64,000 bases of DNA. Origin: Chitinophaga fulva (lineage in GTDB: Bacteria > Bacteroidota > Bacteroidia > Chitinophagales > Chitinophagaceae). Every line of letters begins with the position of its first letter. The stretch's first letter is position 1. The translations under genes were made by a program, and so were the position numbers. Location of the stretch: contig NZ_JABBGC010000004.1 in the NCBI RefSeq assembly GCF_012927205.1, positions 558,001-622,000 of the forward strand. Reading direction: 5' to 3'. A model generated the notes under the pieces. It worked only from the letters and a program-made list of their open reading frames with translations, did no database searches and was not told where the DNA came from. Below, piece after piece: positions 53,790-62,138 of this stretch.

Positions 53790-55293
53790 TGTGATCATTA
53801 TCGGCAGTGGTCTTGGCGGACTGGTATGTGGAGCCATCCTCAGCCGGAATGGTTATAAGGTACGCATATACGAAAAGAACCGCCAACCGGGTGGTTGCCT
53901 TCAGACCTTTTCCCGCGATAAAGTCATCTTTGATTCCGGTGTGCATTACATCGGTGGACTCGGAGAAGGAGAGAACCTGCACAAAATCTTCTCTTACCTG
54001 GGTATTATGGACAAATTGAAGCTGAAACGCATGGATGCCGACGGCTTCGACCATATCAACTTTGGTACAGAAGACAAAGTATACCGGATTGCCCAGGGAA
54101 GGGACCATTTCATCCGTACCCTGGCGGCCGATTTTCCCGAAGAAACAGCCGCCCTGCATGCGTATTGTGATAAGATCACTGAGGTGTGCAGCAAGTTTCC
54201 GTTATATAACCTGCGGCTGGGCGACTATGATGAAAAACGCAGCGTGCTGCAACTGAATGCGGCCAGCGTTATCGAAAGTTTTACCGGGAATTACCGGCTG
54301 CAACAAGTGCTGGCGGGTAATAACCTGTTATACGCCGGCGTGAGGGATAAAACGCCCTTTTACGTACATGCGTTGGTGTTAAACAGCTATATGCAGAGTT
54401 CCTGGAAATGTGTGGATGGCGGTTCGCAGATTGCCCGCCTGCTGTGCCGGTGCATCACTGAAAACGGCGGAGAAATAATCCGGAATACCGAAGTGCTGAA
54501 GATCGTTGGCCAGGGCGACCGTGTAGATCACCTGGTGCTGGAAACCGGAGGAAAAGTGACTGGAGATTATTTTATTTCCAACCTGCATCCAGCCCAGACA
54601 ACAGCCATCACAGAAAGCGATGCCATACGCGGGGCTTATCGTACCCGTATGCAGAAACTGGAGAATTCCACCGGTGCTTTTGTGCTCAACGTCGTGTTGA
54701 AACCTGGCAGCTTTCCCTACCTTAATCACAACTACTATCACCACGCCACAGATGATGCCTGGGCCGGGATTGATTGTACGCCTGACCAATGGCCGCAGAC
54801 CTACGCCATATACGTGTCTGCCAGCTCCCGGCATGAGACCTATGCTGACAGCCTCTCCGTAATGACGTATATGCGTTATGAAGAGTTGGCGCCCTGGCAG
54901 CATACTTTTAATACCGAAAGAACGGAAGCCAGCAGGGGCGCTGACTATGAAGCTTTTAAAGTACAGAAGGCCGAGCAGCTCATTGAGGCGGTGGAGAAAA
55001 AATTCCCGGGCTTCCGCAACTGTGTGCAGTCGTATTCTGTGGCTACCCCGCTTTCCTACCGGGATTATATCGGTACCAGCGACGGCAGTATGTACGGCGT
55101 CCTGAAAGATAGTGAAGATCCGCTACGGACCATGGTTTCAGCCCGTACCCGGTTGTCTAATTTGTATCTTACCGGGCAAAACCTGAACTTGCATGGTATT
55201 TTAGGAGTGACCATGAGTAGTGTGATCACTTCAGCCGAACTACTGGGAATGGAATTCCTGGTAGAAGAAATTAATCAGTCAATACTTAAATAA
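53776..55293 (+). CDS. Phytoene-desaturase-like FAD oxidoreductase (CrtI family)
   Basis: A 505-residue flavoprotein from ATG 53776; an in-frame start at 53746 would overlap more. The FAD loop is IIGSGLGG at 8-15, followed by YEKNRQPGGCLQTF. The C-terminal FAD motif is YLTGQNLNLHGILG. These proteins saturate, desaturate or isomerise polyenes or retinol-like molecules. Here it may adjust the polyene or act on the aryl head. Start overlaps the exporter stop by 14 bases. Confidence 0.87.
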   Translation: MHNYDVIIIGSGLGGLVCGAILSRNGYKVRIYEKNRQPGGCLQTFSRDKVIFDSGVHYIGGLGEGENLHKIFSYLGIMDKLKLKRMDADGFDHINFGTEDKVYRIAQGRDHFIRTLAADFPEETAALHAYCDKITEVCSKFPLYNLRLGDYDEKRSVLQLNAASVIESFTGNYRLQQVLAGNNLLYAGVRDKTPFYVHALVLNSYMQSSWKCVDGGSQIARLLCRCITENGGEIIRNTEVLKIVGQGDRVDHLVLETGGKVTGDYFISNLHPAQTTAITESDAIRGAYRTRMQKLENSTGAFVLNVVLKPGSFPYLNHNYYHHATDDAWAGIDCTPDQWPQTYAIYVSASSRHETYADSLSVMTYMRYEELAPWQHTFNTERTEASRGADYEAFKVQKAEQLIEAVEKKFPGFRNCVQSYSVATPLSYRDYIGTSDGSMYGVLKDSEDPLRTMVSARTRLSNLYLTGQNLNLHGILGVTMSSVITSAELLGMEFLVEEINQSILK

Positions 55294-55295
55294 AA

Positions 55296-56984
55296 GTGGA
55301 AAAGAAAAAAAGAAGCGGATGGCGGAGACTGGGACGGGTGTTGTTATATACTTTCGGCGCCATCCTGTTGTTGTTTGTCGCGCTGGCCATATACCTGGTG
55401 TCTGTGAGTCGCATGACACCGCCGAAGATTGCCGATAAATCGGCATTACAGCTGCAACGCAAAGCGCTGGACAGTACCGCCTGGACGATCGGCAACAACT
55501 GGTTCCGCAAAAGCAACAGCGGACTGTATGAAATGTATGTGGAAGGCGCTCCTTTCGAAAGAGGGGTGATCAACGGCAAGCTGTCCGGTGAACTGATCCG
55601 CCACCAGGAAGATGTTTTTGTAGAACAGATCCGCAAAATGATCCCTTCTACTTCTTATCTCCATTTCCTGAAATATTTCATCGGTTGGTTCAACAGGAAC
55701 CTGAGTGATCATGTGGCGGAAGAATTCAAGGAAGAGATCTATGGAGAATCTTTCTCCGCTGCCGCCGGTTACGATTTTATCGGCAGTAACTACGAAAGGC
55801 TGATGAACTACCACGGCGCGCACGATATCGGCCATGCCCTGCAAGGCATGATGCTGGTAGGCTGTACCTCCTTCGGTACGTGGAACAGCAACTCCGCTGA
55901 CAGTAACCTGATCATCGGCCGCAACTTCGATTTCTACATGGGCGATAAGTTCGCCGAAGATAAAATGGTAGTGTTTTATCATCCCGACAAAGGCCACAAC
56001 TTTATGTTCGTTACCTGGGGCGGCTTTACGGGTGTGGTATCTGGTATGAACGATAAAGGCCTGACCGTTACCATTAACGCTGCCAAAACCAACGTGCCTA
56101 CCGGCGCCGCTACGCCTGTATCGCTGGTGGCAAGGGAAATACTGCAATATGCCCGTAACATACAGGAAGCCTGGGCTATCGCACAAAAACGGAAGATGTT
56201 TGTGTCTGAATCTTTTCTGATCGGTTCCGCGGAAGACAATAAAGCGGTAGTGATCGAAAAAACACCGGAAGGCATGGACCTCTACGATCCCAAAAAGAAC
56301 TTCATCACCTGCACCAACCACTTCCAGGGAGATTCGCTTGGCAGTCTGGAATCCAACAAATTACAGATCAAAGAAAGCGCTTCCGAATATCGTTACGAGC
56401 GTTTAAATGAGCTGCTGAAAGAGAACGGCCCCAATACCGTGCAGAAGACCATCAATATCCTGCGTGACCGTAAAGGGCTGCATGGCGCCAATATCGGTCT
56501 GGGTAATGAAAAGGCGATCAACCAGTTCATTGCGCACCATGCCATCGTATTTGAGCCGAAGAAAAGAATGGTATGGATATCTGCCGCACCGTGGCAGCTG
56601 GGGCAGTTTGTGGCATATGACCTGAATAAAATCTTCAGCATGCACGGCCTCGACAGTGACCACGAAGTATATGACAGTGTGCAGAATGTATCCGCTGATA
56701 GTTTCCTGTTGACCAACGAATACACGTCATTCAAAGTGTACCGTCAATTAAAAGCGCAGCTGCAGGAGGGCAGGGATATCGATACAAAAGCGCTGGTAGC
56801 CTCTAATCCGGAGTTTTATCATACCTATGTGCTGGCAGGCGATTACGATTTCAAAAAAGGTAACTTCGCGGAAGCTAAACAATACTATGAAACAGCCCTC
56901 ACCAAGGTAATAGCTACCAAAGGAGAGGAGATGCATATCCGTAAGCAGTTGGAACAATGCAAGGTTAAACTGTCAAAAAAATGA
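55296..56984 (+). CDS. Membrane-anchored Ntn-type acyltransferase/amidase (peptidase C45-like) with C-terminal helical repeats
   Basis: A 562-residue protein with GTG start at 55296, two bases after the preceding stop. One N-terminal membrane helix (about 13-35) puts the main domain outside the cytoplasm. The domain resembles acyl-CoA:6-aminopenicillanate acyltransferases, with the probable nucleophile C190 in VGCTSFGTWN and the NLIIGRNFDFYMG motif. A TPR-like tail (about 500-560) ends the protein. In this operon it is a candidate for making the ester between aryl-polyene acid and its alcohol partner. That is inference. Confidence 0.78.
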   Translation: MEKKKRSGWRRLGRVLLYTFGAILLLFVALAIYLVSVSRMTPPKIADKSALQLQRKALDSTAWTIGNNWFRKSNSGLYEMYVEGAPFERGVINGKLSGELIRHQEDVFVEQIRKMIPSTSYLHFLKYFIGWFNRNLSDHVAEEFKEEIYGESFSAAAGYDFIGSNYERLMNYHGAHDIGHALQGMMLVGCTSFGTWNSNSADSNLIIGRNFDFYMGDKFAEDKMVVFYHPDKGHNFMFVTWGGFTGVVSGMNDKGLTVTINAAKTNVPTGAATPVSLVAREILQYARNIQEAWAIAQKRKMFVSESFLIGSAEDNKAVVIEKTPEGMDLYDPKKNFITCTNHFQGDSLGSLESNKLQIKESASEYRYERLNELLKENGPNTVQKTINILRDRKGLHGANIGLGNEKAINQFIAHHAIVFEPKKRMVWISAAPWQLGQFVAYDLNKIFSMHGLDSDHEVYDSVQNVSADSFLLTNEYTSFKVYRQLKAQLQEGRDIDTKALVASNPEFYHTYVLAGDYDFKKGNFAEAKQYYETALTKVIATKGEEMHIRKQLEQCKVKLSKK

Positions 56985-57355
56985 TTGTTGGTATAGGCAC
57001 AGATATCACGGATGTAGCGCGTATCGCGGAGAGGCTGGCCAAAGGTACCGGTTTCCGCGACCTCGTGTTTACACCACAGGAGATCGCTTACTGCGAGCAG
57101 CAGGCATCGCCGCAGGAGAGTTATGCCGCCCGCTTTGCCGCTAAGGAAGCGTTCCTGAAAGCGCTGGGCACTGGTTGGGGCAATGGCGGCGTGAACTTCA
57201 ATGAAATAGAAATACGCAACGATGCAGCCGGAAAACCGGAACTGTTCCTGCTGACAGACAATCCCCGGTATACCTCGCTGGGCGTCAAAAAAATATGGGT
57301 GTCATTGTCACATGAAAAAAATGCAGCTGTGGCAATGGTTATTCTTGAAAGCTGA
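56981..57355 (+). CDS. acpS: Holo-ACP synthase
   Basis: A 124-residue phosphopantetheinyl transferase of the AcpS type. Magnesium and CoA contacts are seen as D8 in GIGTDITDV and ARFAAKEAFLKALG. VSLSHEKNAAVAMV is the C-terminal signature. It overlaps its upstream neighbour by 4 bases. Presence in the cluster suggests dedicated activation of the two cluster ACPs, though it could also be the only AcpS of the cell. Confidence 0.93.
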   Translation: MIVGIGTDITDVARIAERLAKGTGFRDLVFTPQEIAYCEQQASPQESYAARFAAKEAFLKALGTGWGNGGVNFNEIEIRNDAAGKPELFLLTDNPRYTSLGVKKIWVSLSHEKNAAVAMVILES

Positions 57356-57367
57356 ATATCGTAACAT

Positions 57368-58660
57368 ATGTACATTCCCGATATAGAACTACAGTCAAAA
57401 GCCGCTATCAGGGCATTCCAGGAGAAGGAAGTCATGAGGCTGCTCGGTTATCTGCGTGAGTTTTCTCCCTTCTACAGATCATGGTTCAAACAACACGATA
57501 TACATCCTGACCAGGTCCGTTCCCTGGAAGAATTCAGCCAGATCCCTCCGGTGACCAAACAGGAATTACAGGAGCACAACTGGGAGTTTCTTTGTGTAGA
57601 CAAAAGCCATATCGCGGAATATACCACTACCTCCGGTACTTTAGGCCGTCCCGTGATCATTGCGCTCACAGAGAAAGATCTGCAACGCCTCAGCTATAAT
57701 GAATACATCTCTTTCTGTTGCGCGGACGGTACCGATAGCGATATTTTCCAGCTGATGCTGACACTGGACCGTCAGTTTATGGCCGGTATGGCTTATTACA
57801 ACGGTATCCGCAAACTGGGCGCCGGCGTGCTGCGTGTAGGCCCGGGCGTGCCCAGTATGCAGTGGGAGAACATTCAGCGCATCAAACCAACGACTATTGT
57901 CGGTGTGCCTTCTTTCATCGTGAAACTGATTGCTTACGCCAAAGAACATCATATCAATATCAACGAAACATCTGTCCGTAAAGCAGTTTGTATCGGTGAA
58001 AATATCCGTAATACTGATTTCTCGCTCAATGTACTGGGCAAGAAGATCACAGAGCAGTGGAATATCCAGCTGTATTCCACCTATGCCTCCACTGAAATGC
58101 AGACGGCTTTCACCGAATGCAAAGCTGGTAAGGGCGGGCATCATCATCCTGAATTACTCTACGTGGAACTGCTGGATGAAAACAACCAGCCCGTCGCCCC
58201 GGGGCAGGAAGGAGAGGTGACCATCACCACGCTGGGCGTGGAAGGCATGCCGCTGCTTCGCTATAAAACCGGCGACATCTGCCAGTACCACGAAGAAACA
58301 TGCAGCTGCGGAAGACATACGCTGCGACTGTCTCCGGTTATCGGCAGAAAAAAACAAATGATCAAATACAAAGGCACCACGTTGTACCCGCCAGCGCTGT
58401 TCGACCTGCTCAACGATATGGAAGAAGTAAAAGAGTTTGTAGTGGAAGTATACTCCAACGAGCTCGGCACCGATGAAATACTGATGCACGTTTGGCCTAC
58501 AGAAGAATCCGAAGAAATGGACCGCAAGATCAAATCCTATCTGCAGGCTAAACTGAGGGTGATACCACAGGTGAAGTATTGCAACCAGCAGGATATTATG
58601 CGGATGCAGTTCCCGGAGAACAGCAGGAAGCCCGTGAAGTTTGTGGATAATAGGAGTTAG
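57368..58660 (+). CDS. PaaK-like aryl-CoA/aryl-ACP ligase (ANL superfamily)
   Basis: A 430-residue adenylate-forming enzyme. The ATP loop is EYTTTSGTLGRPVI (about 77-90), followed by YSTYASTEM and KTGDIC motifs and the C-terminal RKKQMIKYKGTTLYP hinge. It is close in layout to phenylacetate-CoA ligase. It should activate 4-coumarate or a related aryl acid and load it to CoA or ACP, as ApeH does. It is the last gene of the plus-strand cluster and meets a minus-strand gene fragment at its stop. Confidence 0.88.
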   Translation: MYIPDIELQSKAAIRAFQEKEVMRLLGYLREFSPFYRSWFKQHDIHPDQVRSLEEFSQIPPVTKQELQEHNWEFLCVDKSHIAEYTTTSGTLGRPVIIALTEKDLQRLSYNEYISFCCADGTDSDIFQLMLTLDRQFMAGMAYYNGIRKLGAGVLRVGPGVPSMQWENIQRIKPTTIVGVPSFIVKLIAYAKEHHININETSVRKAVCIGENIRNTDFSLNVLGKKITEQWNIQLYSTYASTEMQTAFTECKAGKGGHHHPELLYVELLDENNQPVAPGQEGEVTITTLGVEGMPLLRYKTGDICQYHEETCSCGRHTLRLSPVIGRKKQMIKYKGTTLYPPALFDLLNDMEEVKEFVVEVYSNELGTDEILMHVWPTEESEEMDRKIKSYLQAKLRVIPQVKYCNQQDIMRMQFPENSRKPVKFVDNRS

Positions 58661-58863
58661 GAGGTCGCAAGACCATGTTTTGCCTGGTATTGGCTGAGAA
58701 CCTGATTTTGATTGAAGGTATCGATTTTATCATCAGTGAATTGTTCTCCGGTATCTTCACAAACATAGTAATGATAGGTAATATCAAAAGATTCTTGGCG
58801 ATATTCCAATGTCATTGGTTTCTTTTCTAATCGTGTGCTGCCTCCTGTAAATGGACTTTTCAT
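58657..58863 (-). pseudogene. Truncated MqsA-type antitoxin (N-terminal domain only)
   Basis: A 68-residue frame starting MKSPFTGG. The segment ITYHYYVCEDTGEQFTDD and NQVLSQYQAKHGL match the N-terminal part of Bacteroidota MqsA-like antitoxins. In those, a helix-turn-helix domain normally continues after that last motif. Here the frame ends three residues later, exactly where it meets the stop of the pigment cluster. The zinc-binding CxxC at the start is also absent (SPFTG). No MqsR/DUF4258-type toxin is adjacent. I read it as a remnant, but a functional short protein is possible. Confidence 0.55.
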
Positions 58864-58873
58864 AATTGTCATT

Positions 58874-59635
58874 TTACAATGTTTCAATAAATTTTTTAGC
58901 TGCCTCGAGCGTCAATGCCGGGGCTTCTTTATGTGGCGTATGTCCGATGCCCGGCACTATATACTGCGTCGCTTTGCCGCTCACCTGGCTGACTGTTCTT
59001 TCCACCTGTGCGAGTGTCCCGTACTCATCGGCTTCTCCCTGTATAAACAACAGCGGGCAGGTGATTTCGGGTAAAAAATGTTCAATATTCCAATCCCTGA
59101 AATCGGTACGGGTCCATGTTTCGGTCCATGCGCGGAAAAGTGTGTCCGTTTTGTCTCCGTGGTATTTTTGCAGGCGCTGGGGCAGGGTAGTGGTCAGGTA
59201 AGCGTGCATCGCATCGCGTATACCCTTCAACGTTATTTCTTCTACGAAAATATGTGCCGCCTCACAGATAACGGCTTTTATCTGCAGCGGGTATTTGCCT
59301 GCGGTAATTAAGGCTATAGAACCACCATCACTGTGACCGAATAGTATCACCTGGTCTATTTCCAGGTGAGTGAGTAAAGCATGCAGGGTATCTGCTTCCG
59401 TTTCCATATAGCTGACTGGTCTGTCACCGGCCGGCATGGGTGCTGACAAGCCATAACCCAGGCGGTCGTAGATGAGCGCATTACATTGGGTGGCATTCGC
59501 CAGTTGCTGGGGGAAGTCCCGCCATAGCGCCGTGCTGCCCAGTGAGTCGTGCAGGAACACAATGACCGGTCTGCCGGGATATTTTTTATAGTGATGAATT
59601 GCGAGGCCGTCGAATGAAAAAGTATGCGTATCCAT
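58874..59635 (-). CDS. Alpha/beta-hydrolase
   Basis: A 253-residue alpha/beta-hydrolase fold protein. The nucleophile elbow is GHSDGG at about residue 100. The HDSLGS oxyanion segment, D in GEADEYG and H in GIGHTPHKE complete the triad. No signal peptide is present. The substrate cannot be told. It lies upstream of the antitoxin remnant, and a 27-codon frame ends on its start codon. Confidence 0.88.
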   Translation of the reverse strand: MDTHTFSFDGLAIHHYKKYPGRPVIVFLHDSLGSTALWRDFPQQLANATQCNALIYDRLGYGLSAPMPAGDRPVSYMETEADTLHALLTHLEIDQVILFGHSDGGSIALITAGKYPLQIKAVICEAAHIFVEEITLKGIRDAMHAYLTTTLPQRLQKYHGDKTDTLFRAWTETWTRTDFRDWNIEHFLPEITCPLLFIQGEADEYGTLAQVERTVSQVSGKATQYIVPGIGHTPHKEAPALTLEAAKKFIETL

Positions 59636-59718
59636 TATCCTGCTTTGCCTCTCGAAGATAAGGAGAAAAGAACTTTCCCATTGACCATTTTGTTGGTGGT
59701 AAGAACTTTGACAAACAT
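59635..59718 (-). other. 27-codon frame coupled to the hydrolase start
   Basis: A small frame beginning MFVKVLTTNKMVNG and ending TAATG with the hydrolase ATG. The frame stays open upstream for about 12 further residues (GIDLLRCKQENK) without a start, so it may be the tail of a decayed gene rather than a leader peptide. Nothing else is recognised in 59719-59889. Confidence 0.25.
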
Positions 59719-59889
59719 CTTATTTTCCTGTTTGCAGCGCAGTAGATCAATGCCAAGAAACTAGGGCTAATCGTATATGTAAATGAATGTTCTCTTTCTT
59801 ATATCTGTAACTAGTTATGTATATTCGCAAAGGAGGTAAATGTCAGTATGTTGAAACATCTTACATAATGGTAGGGCGTATCGTCTCGA

Positions 59890-60147
59890 TTAATCATTTT
59901 CAAATACAGTCTTAAGCGCGACCTTTATTTTTTCAGTCAACTCGGGGGTGAAACTCTTGGTGTGAATCCTTCCATTCATATGCACGATAATTTGTCCCCC
60001 TTCCTCTTCTATTTCATCTTCCAGTTTTCGCAACCCCCACATCACCCTGTATTTTATCAGTTCTGTCGTGGTTGATAACAGTTGATCTGCAATTGGCTGA
60101 ATAATTTCATTGGTTTCCTTCACCTCGTACTCGATGTATACTTTCAT
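59890..60147 (-). CDS. Small protein of unknown function
   Basis: An 85-residue acidic protein starting MKVYIEYEVKETNEI with a predicted helix (ELIKYRVMWGLRKLEDEIEEE) given here in two parts, ELIKYRVMWGLRK and LEDEIEEEGG, and a beta strand IIVHMNGRIH. No signal peptide and no family recognised. It lies 24 bases after the next gene on the same strand, so the two probably form a unit. Confidence 0.6.
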   Translation of the reverse strand: MKVYIEYEVKETNEIIQPIADQLLSTTTELIKYRVMWGLRKLEDEIEEEGGQIIVHMNGRIHTKSFTPELTEKIKVALKTVFEND

Positions 60148-60171
60148 GTTTCTTGCTTTATTTTAAAATTA

Positions 60172-60657
60172 TTACCTTTTGAGAATTAATGTTTTAATAA
60201 GTTCCCAAATAATCACTACTACGGCTGTAACTGTGGTGATAATCGTTGCCCTATTGGCGATATTTGCACGATTTTCAGCTTTATTAGCACTTAACCTTGC
60301 ATCATGGGCTGCCGCATTGGATAATTCCAGGTTTGTGACGGTGAGTTCATATAAGTTATCCTGTTTCTTAATTGCGGATAATTGGTTCTCAGCAAATTTT
60401 GTGTAACCTCCCTCATGGATAAACTTTGTAATATTGGGAACAAATTTCAAATCTGTAGCAAGGGTAAACTTAAAGCCAAAGCCGCCATGTAATATCTCAA
60501 CCCAATTACCGTGATCGGTATTAATAATGTAAATATACTTCTTCAGCTCATCTTCTGAGAGATTAAACTTCTCTGCGAATTTGATTGAGGTATATCTGTA
60601 AGTTGGATTCTCCAACAAGAAACTAAGTATAGCGTCCTTTATTTGAGGTTCGGTCAT
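60172..60657 (-). CDS. Unknown protein with N-terminal winged-helix-like part and C-terminal membrane helix
   Basis: About 161 residues from ATG 60657; starts at 60666 or 60687 are possible. The N-terminal 65 residues (IKDAILSFLLENPTYRYTS, FAEKFNLSEDELKKYI) look like a winged helix. A helical linker with LRLSANKAENRANIA-like composition follows, then one C-terminal membrane helix (TVTAVVVIIWELIKTLIL). It could be a membrane-tethered sensor or a phage-defence-type small protein. Function unknown. Confidence 0.6.
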   Translation of the reverse strand: MTEPQIKDAILSFLLENPTYRYTSIKFAEKFNLSEDELKKYIYIINTDHGNWVEILHGGFGFKFTLATDLKFVPNITKFIHEGGYTKFAENQLSAIKKQDNLYELTVTNLELSNAAAHDARLSANKAENRANIANRATIITTVTAVVVIIWELIKTLILKR

Positions 60658-60819
60658 TTGAATCATGTTATATGCTATGGTGATCACACCTGACAGCCAT
60701 TCCGTTTAAGAAATAAATTGTTAAACCAAGCTTATTTATGGGCTATCAGCCAAGGTGTATAAAACATAGGGACGGTGTAAATACCCGGTCGACTTCCTAA
60801 AGCGGAAGAAAACCAGCCA

Positions 60820-60996
60820 TTACATAGAGGATAGTAAATCCTTGGCAGGAACGATACTTACATTCCCGTCTTTGTCGCCAATAACAAGATCTTTGTTGGT
60901 TGCCGCTCTGATCTCAACCAGTTTCCTGACTGCTTTCTGCGCACCTTTCTGAATTTTTTCAGAAAAAGTCAGCAATTCTTTTTGTTTACTAGTCAT
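60820..60996 (-). CDS. 59-residue gene coupled to the zeta-toxin-like kinase (candidate antitoxin)
   Basis: The frame starts MTSKQKELLTFSEKIQKGAQ and ends AKDLLSSM. Its ATG lies inside the last codons of the kinase gene (8-base overlap, ATGACTAG). The first half is a Lys/Glu-rich amphipathic helix (about 3-32) and the second half a short beta-hairpin (DLVIGDKDGNVSIVP). Translational coupling, strand and size fit an antitoxin or inhibitor of the kinase. In classical epsilon-zeta pairs the antitoxin comes first, so this order is unusual. Sequence 60688-60819 upstream of it holds nothing I recognise. Confidence 0.6.
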   Translation of the reverse strand: MTSKQKELLTFSEKIQKGAQKAVRKLVEIRAATNKDLVIGDKDGNVSIVPAKDLLSSM

Positions 60997-61570
60997 TTAA
61001 TTGGCTTTGTTTTAAGATGATATCCCAAATTTCGGAATTTATTATCAATTTTTCACCACCTCCAAAACCAGATGCTACTGTTGTTGGGATAGTAGTCATG
61101 CTATTAATAACACTCCACTCGTAACATATTGGAATATAGATATGTATGAGGTTGTGAATTCCTCTATAATATCTGCGTGTTATTACATCAGAAGGTATAT
61201 TGTGACCACCATTTCCTACTCTTTCATCTACTCTCTTGCGGGCTACTTCTGGTGAACTCAGCCAGAAATACAACAAAGTCACCTGGTACCCTTCATTCTT
61301 CGCTTTTTTTATCAGAGATTGATAACTCCGCGTAGCCAATGTTGTCTCAAATGCAAAATCAGCCTTCTCTTCCAGGAGGAGGTGTATTCTTTTCAGCATC
61401 AGTCTTCCTGCTTCCACTGCTACACTCTCGGGATTAAACGGGGATAAGCCTGCAGCAATATTGTCTGCATTGACAAACTCCCGGCAATGCAGTATTTCCG
61501 GGAGAATGGTATAACTGGCGGTCGTTTTACCGGCGCCGTTGCAGCCTGATATGATATAAAGGTTCGGCAT
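60989..61570 (-). CDS. Zeta-toxin-like P-loop kinase
   Basis: A 193-residue kinase. The Walker A loop is GCNGAGKTT at 9-17. The catalytic-acid region is FVNADNIAAGL and a FAFETTLATRSY segment follows, as in zeta/PezT toxins that phosphorylate UDP-GlcNAc. Arginines in ARKRVDERV and TRRYYRG likely contact phosphates. It lies 10 bases after a DUF6702 gene on the same strand and overlaps a 59-residue gene. A non-toxic small-molecule kinase is the alternative. Confidence 0.8.
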   Translation of the reverse strand: MPNLYIISGCNGAGKTTASYTILPEILHCREFVNADNIAAGLSPFNPESVAVEAGRLMLKRIHLLLEEKADFAFETTLATRSYQSLIKKAKNEGYQVTLLYFWLSSPEVARKRVDERVGNGGHNIPSDVITRRYYRGIHNLIHIYIPICYEWSVINSMTTIPTTVASGFGGGEKLIINSEIWDIILKQSQLND

Positions 61571-61580
61571 AATTTGAATT

Positions 61581-62069
61581 TTAAAACTCCATCACCGCAC
61601 TCGCCTTCGGATTATCCAGTTTGGTACTTTGTCTTTTCCCGCCTACGATCACGTGTATCATATTGATCTGCGAAGGATGTTGTTGATATAACAAATCATT
61701 CATCACGGCCACTTTCTTCGGTGCAGCGATATTTTCAGCGGAGAGGAAGCTCCAGACGGCATCTTCTTCTATCTTGTAGCCCAGGAATCGCAGGGATACT
61801 TTCTTCCCGTCGAGGGTTATCTGCAGGTGTTGGGAGAGATAATCGGCGATCATTTTCTCCACCTGTTGCCGGTTGGCTGGTTTGATGATATCGAAAGATG
61901 TTTTGTATTGTGTTTTCAGGGTATTTTCCAGGTCATCGGCGAAAATACGGCAGCTGACTTCCAGCTCCTTTTTGGCAGCGTTGTGCGTAATCTCTGTAAC
62001 ACTCACATAGAACGGGTGCAGAATGGCCATCCAGGCCACTGTCCACCATTTACATAATAATAACCCCAC
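61581..62069 (-). CDS. DUF6702-family exported protein
   Basis: A 162-residue protein starting at GTG 62069; an ATG at 62030 would remove the signal-like hydrophobic start. The HPFYVSVTEI segment, the RIFADDLENTL segment and a C-terminal HVIVGGKRQSTKLDNP are typical of DUF6702. These proteins sit beside HupE/UreJ and M1-peptidase genes in many Bacteroidota, as here. Function unknown, probably periplasmic. Confidence 0.78.
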   Translation of the reverse strand: MGLLLCKWWTVAWMAILHPFYVSVTEITHNAAKKELEVSCRIFADDLENTLKTQYKTSFDIIKPANRQQVEKMIADYLSQHLQITLDGKKVSLRFLGYKIEEDAVWSFLSAENIAAPKKVAVMNDLLYQQHPSQINMIHVIVGGKRQSTKLDNPKASAVMEF

Positions 62070-62138
62070 TAGACTAATTTTTTTGGGAAAATTAATTTTT
62101 ACTTTCTATAATTACCAAATTTAGACAAAAGAAGGGCA

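Noticed and set aside
59829..59845. Strong Shine-Dalgarno (AAAGGAGGT) followed by ATG on the plus strand
   Set aside because: The frame stops after four codons, and Bacteroidota rarely rely on Shine-Dalgarno sequences. It is likely chance.
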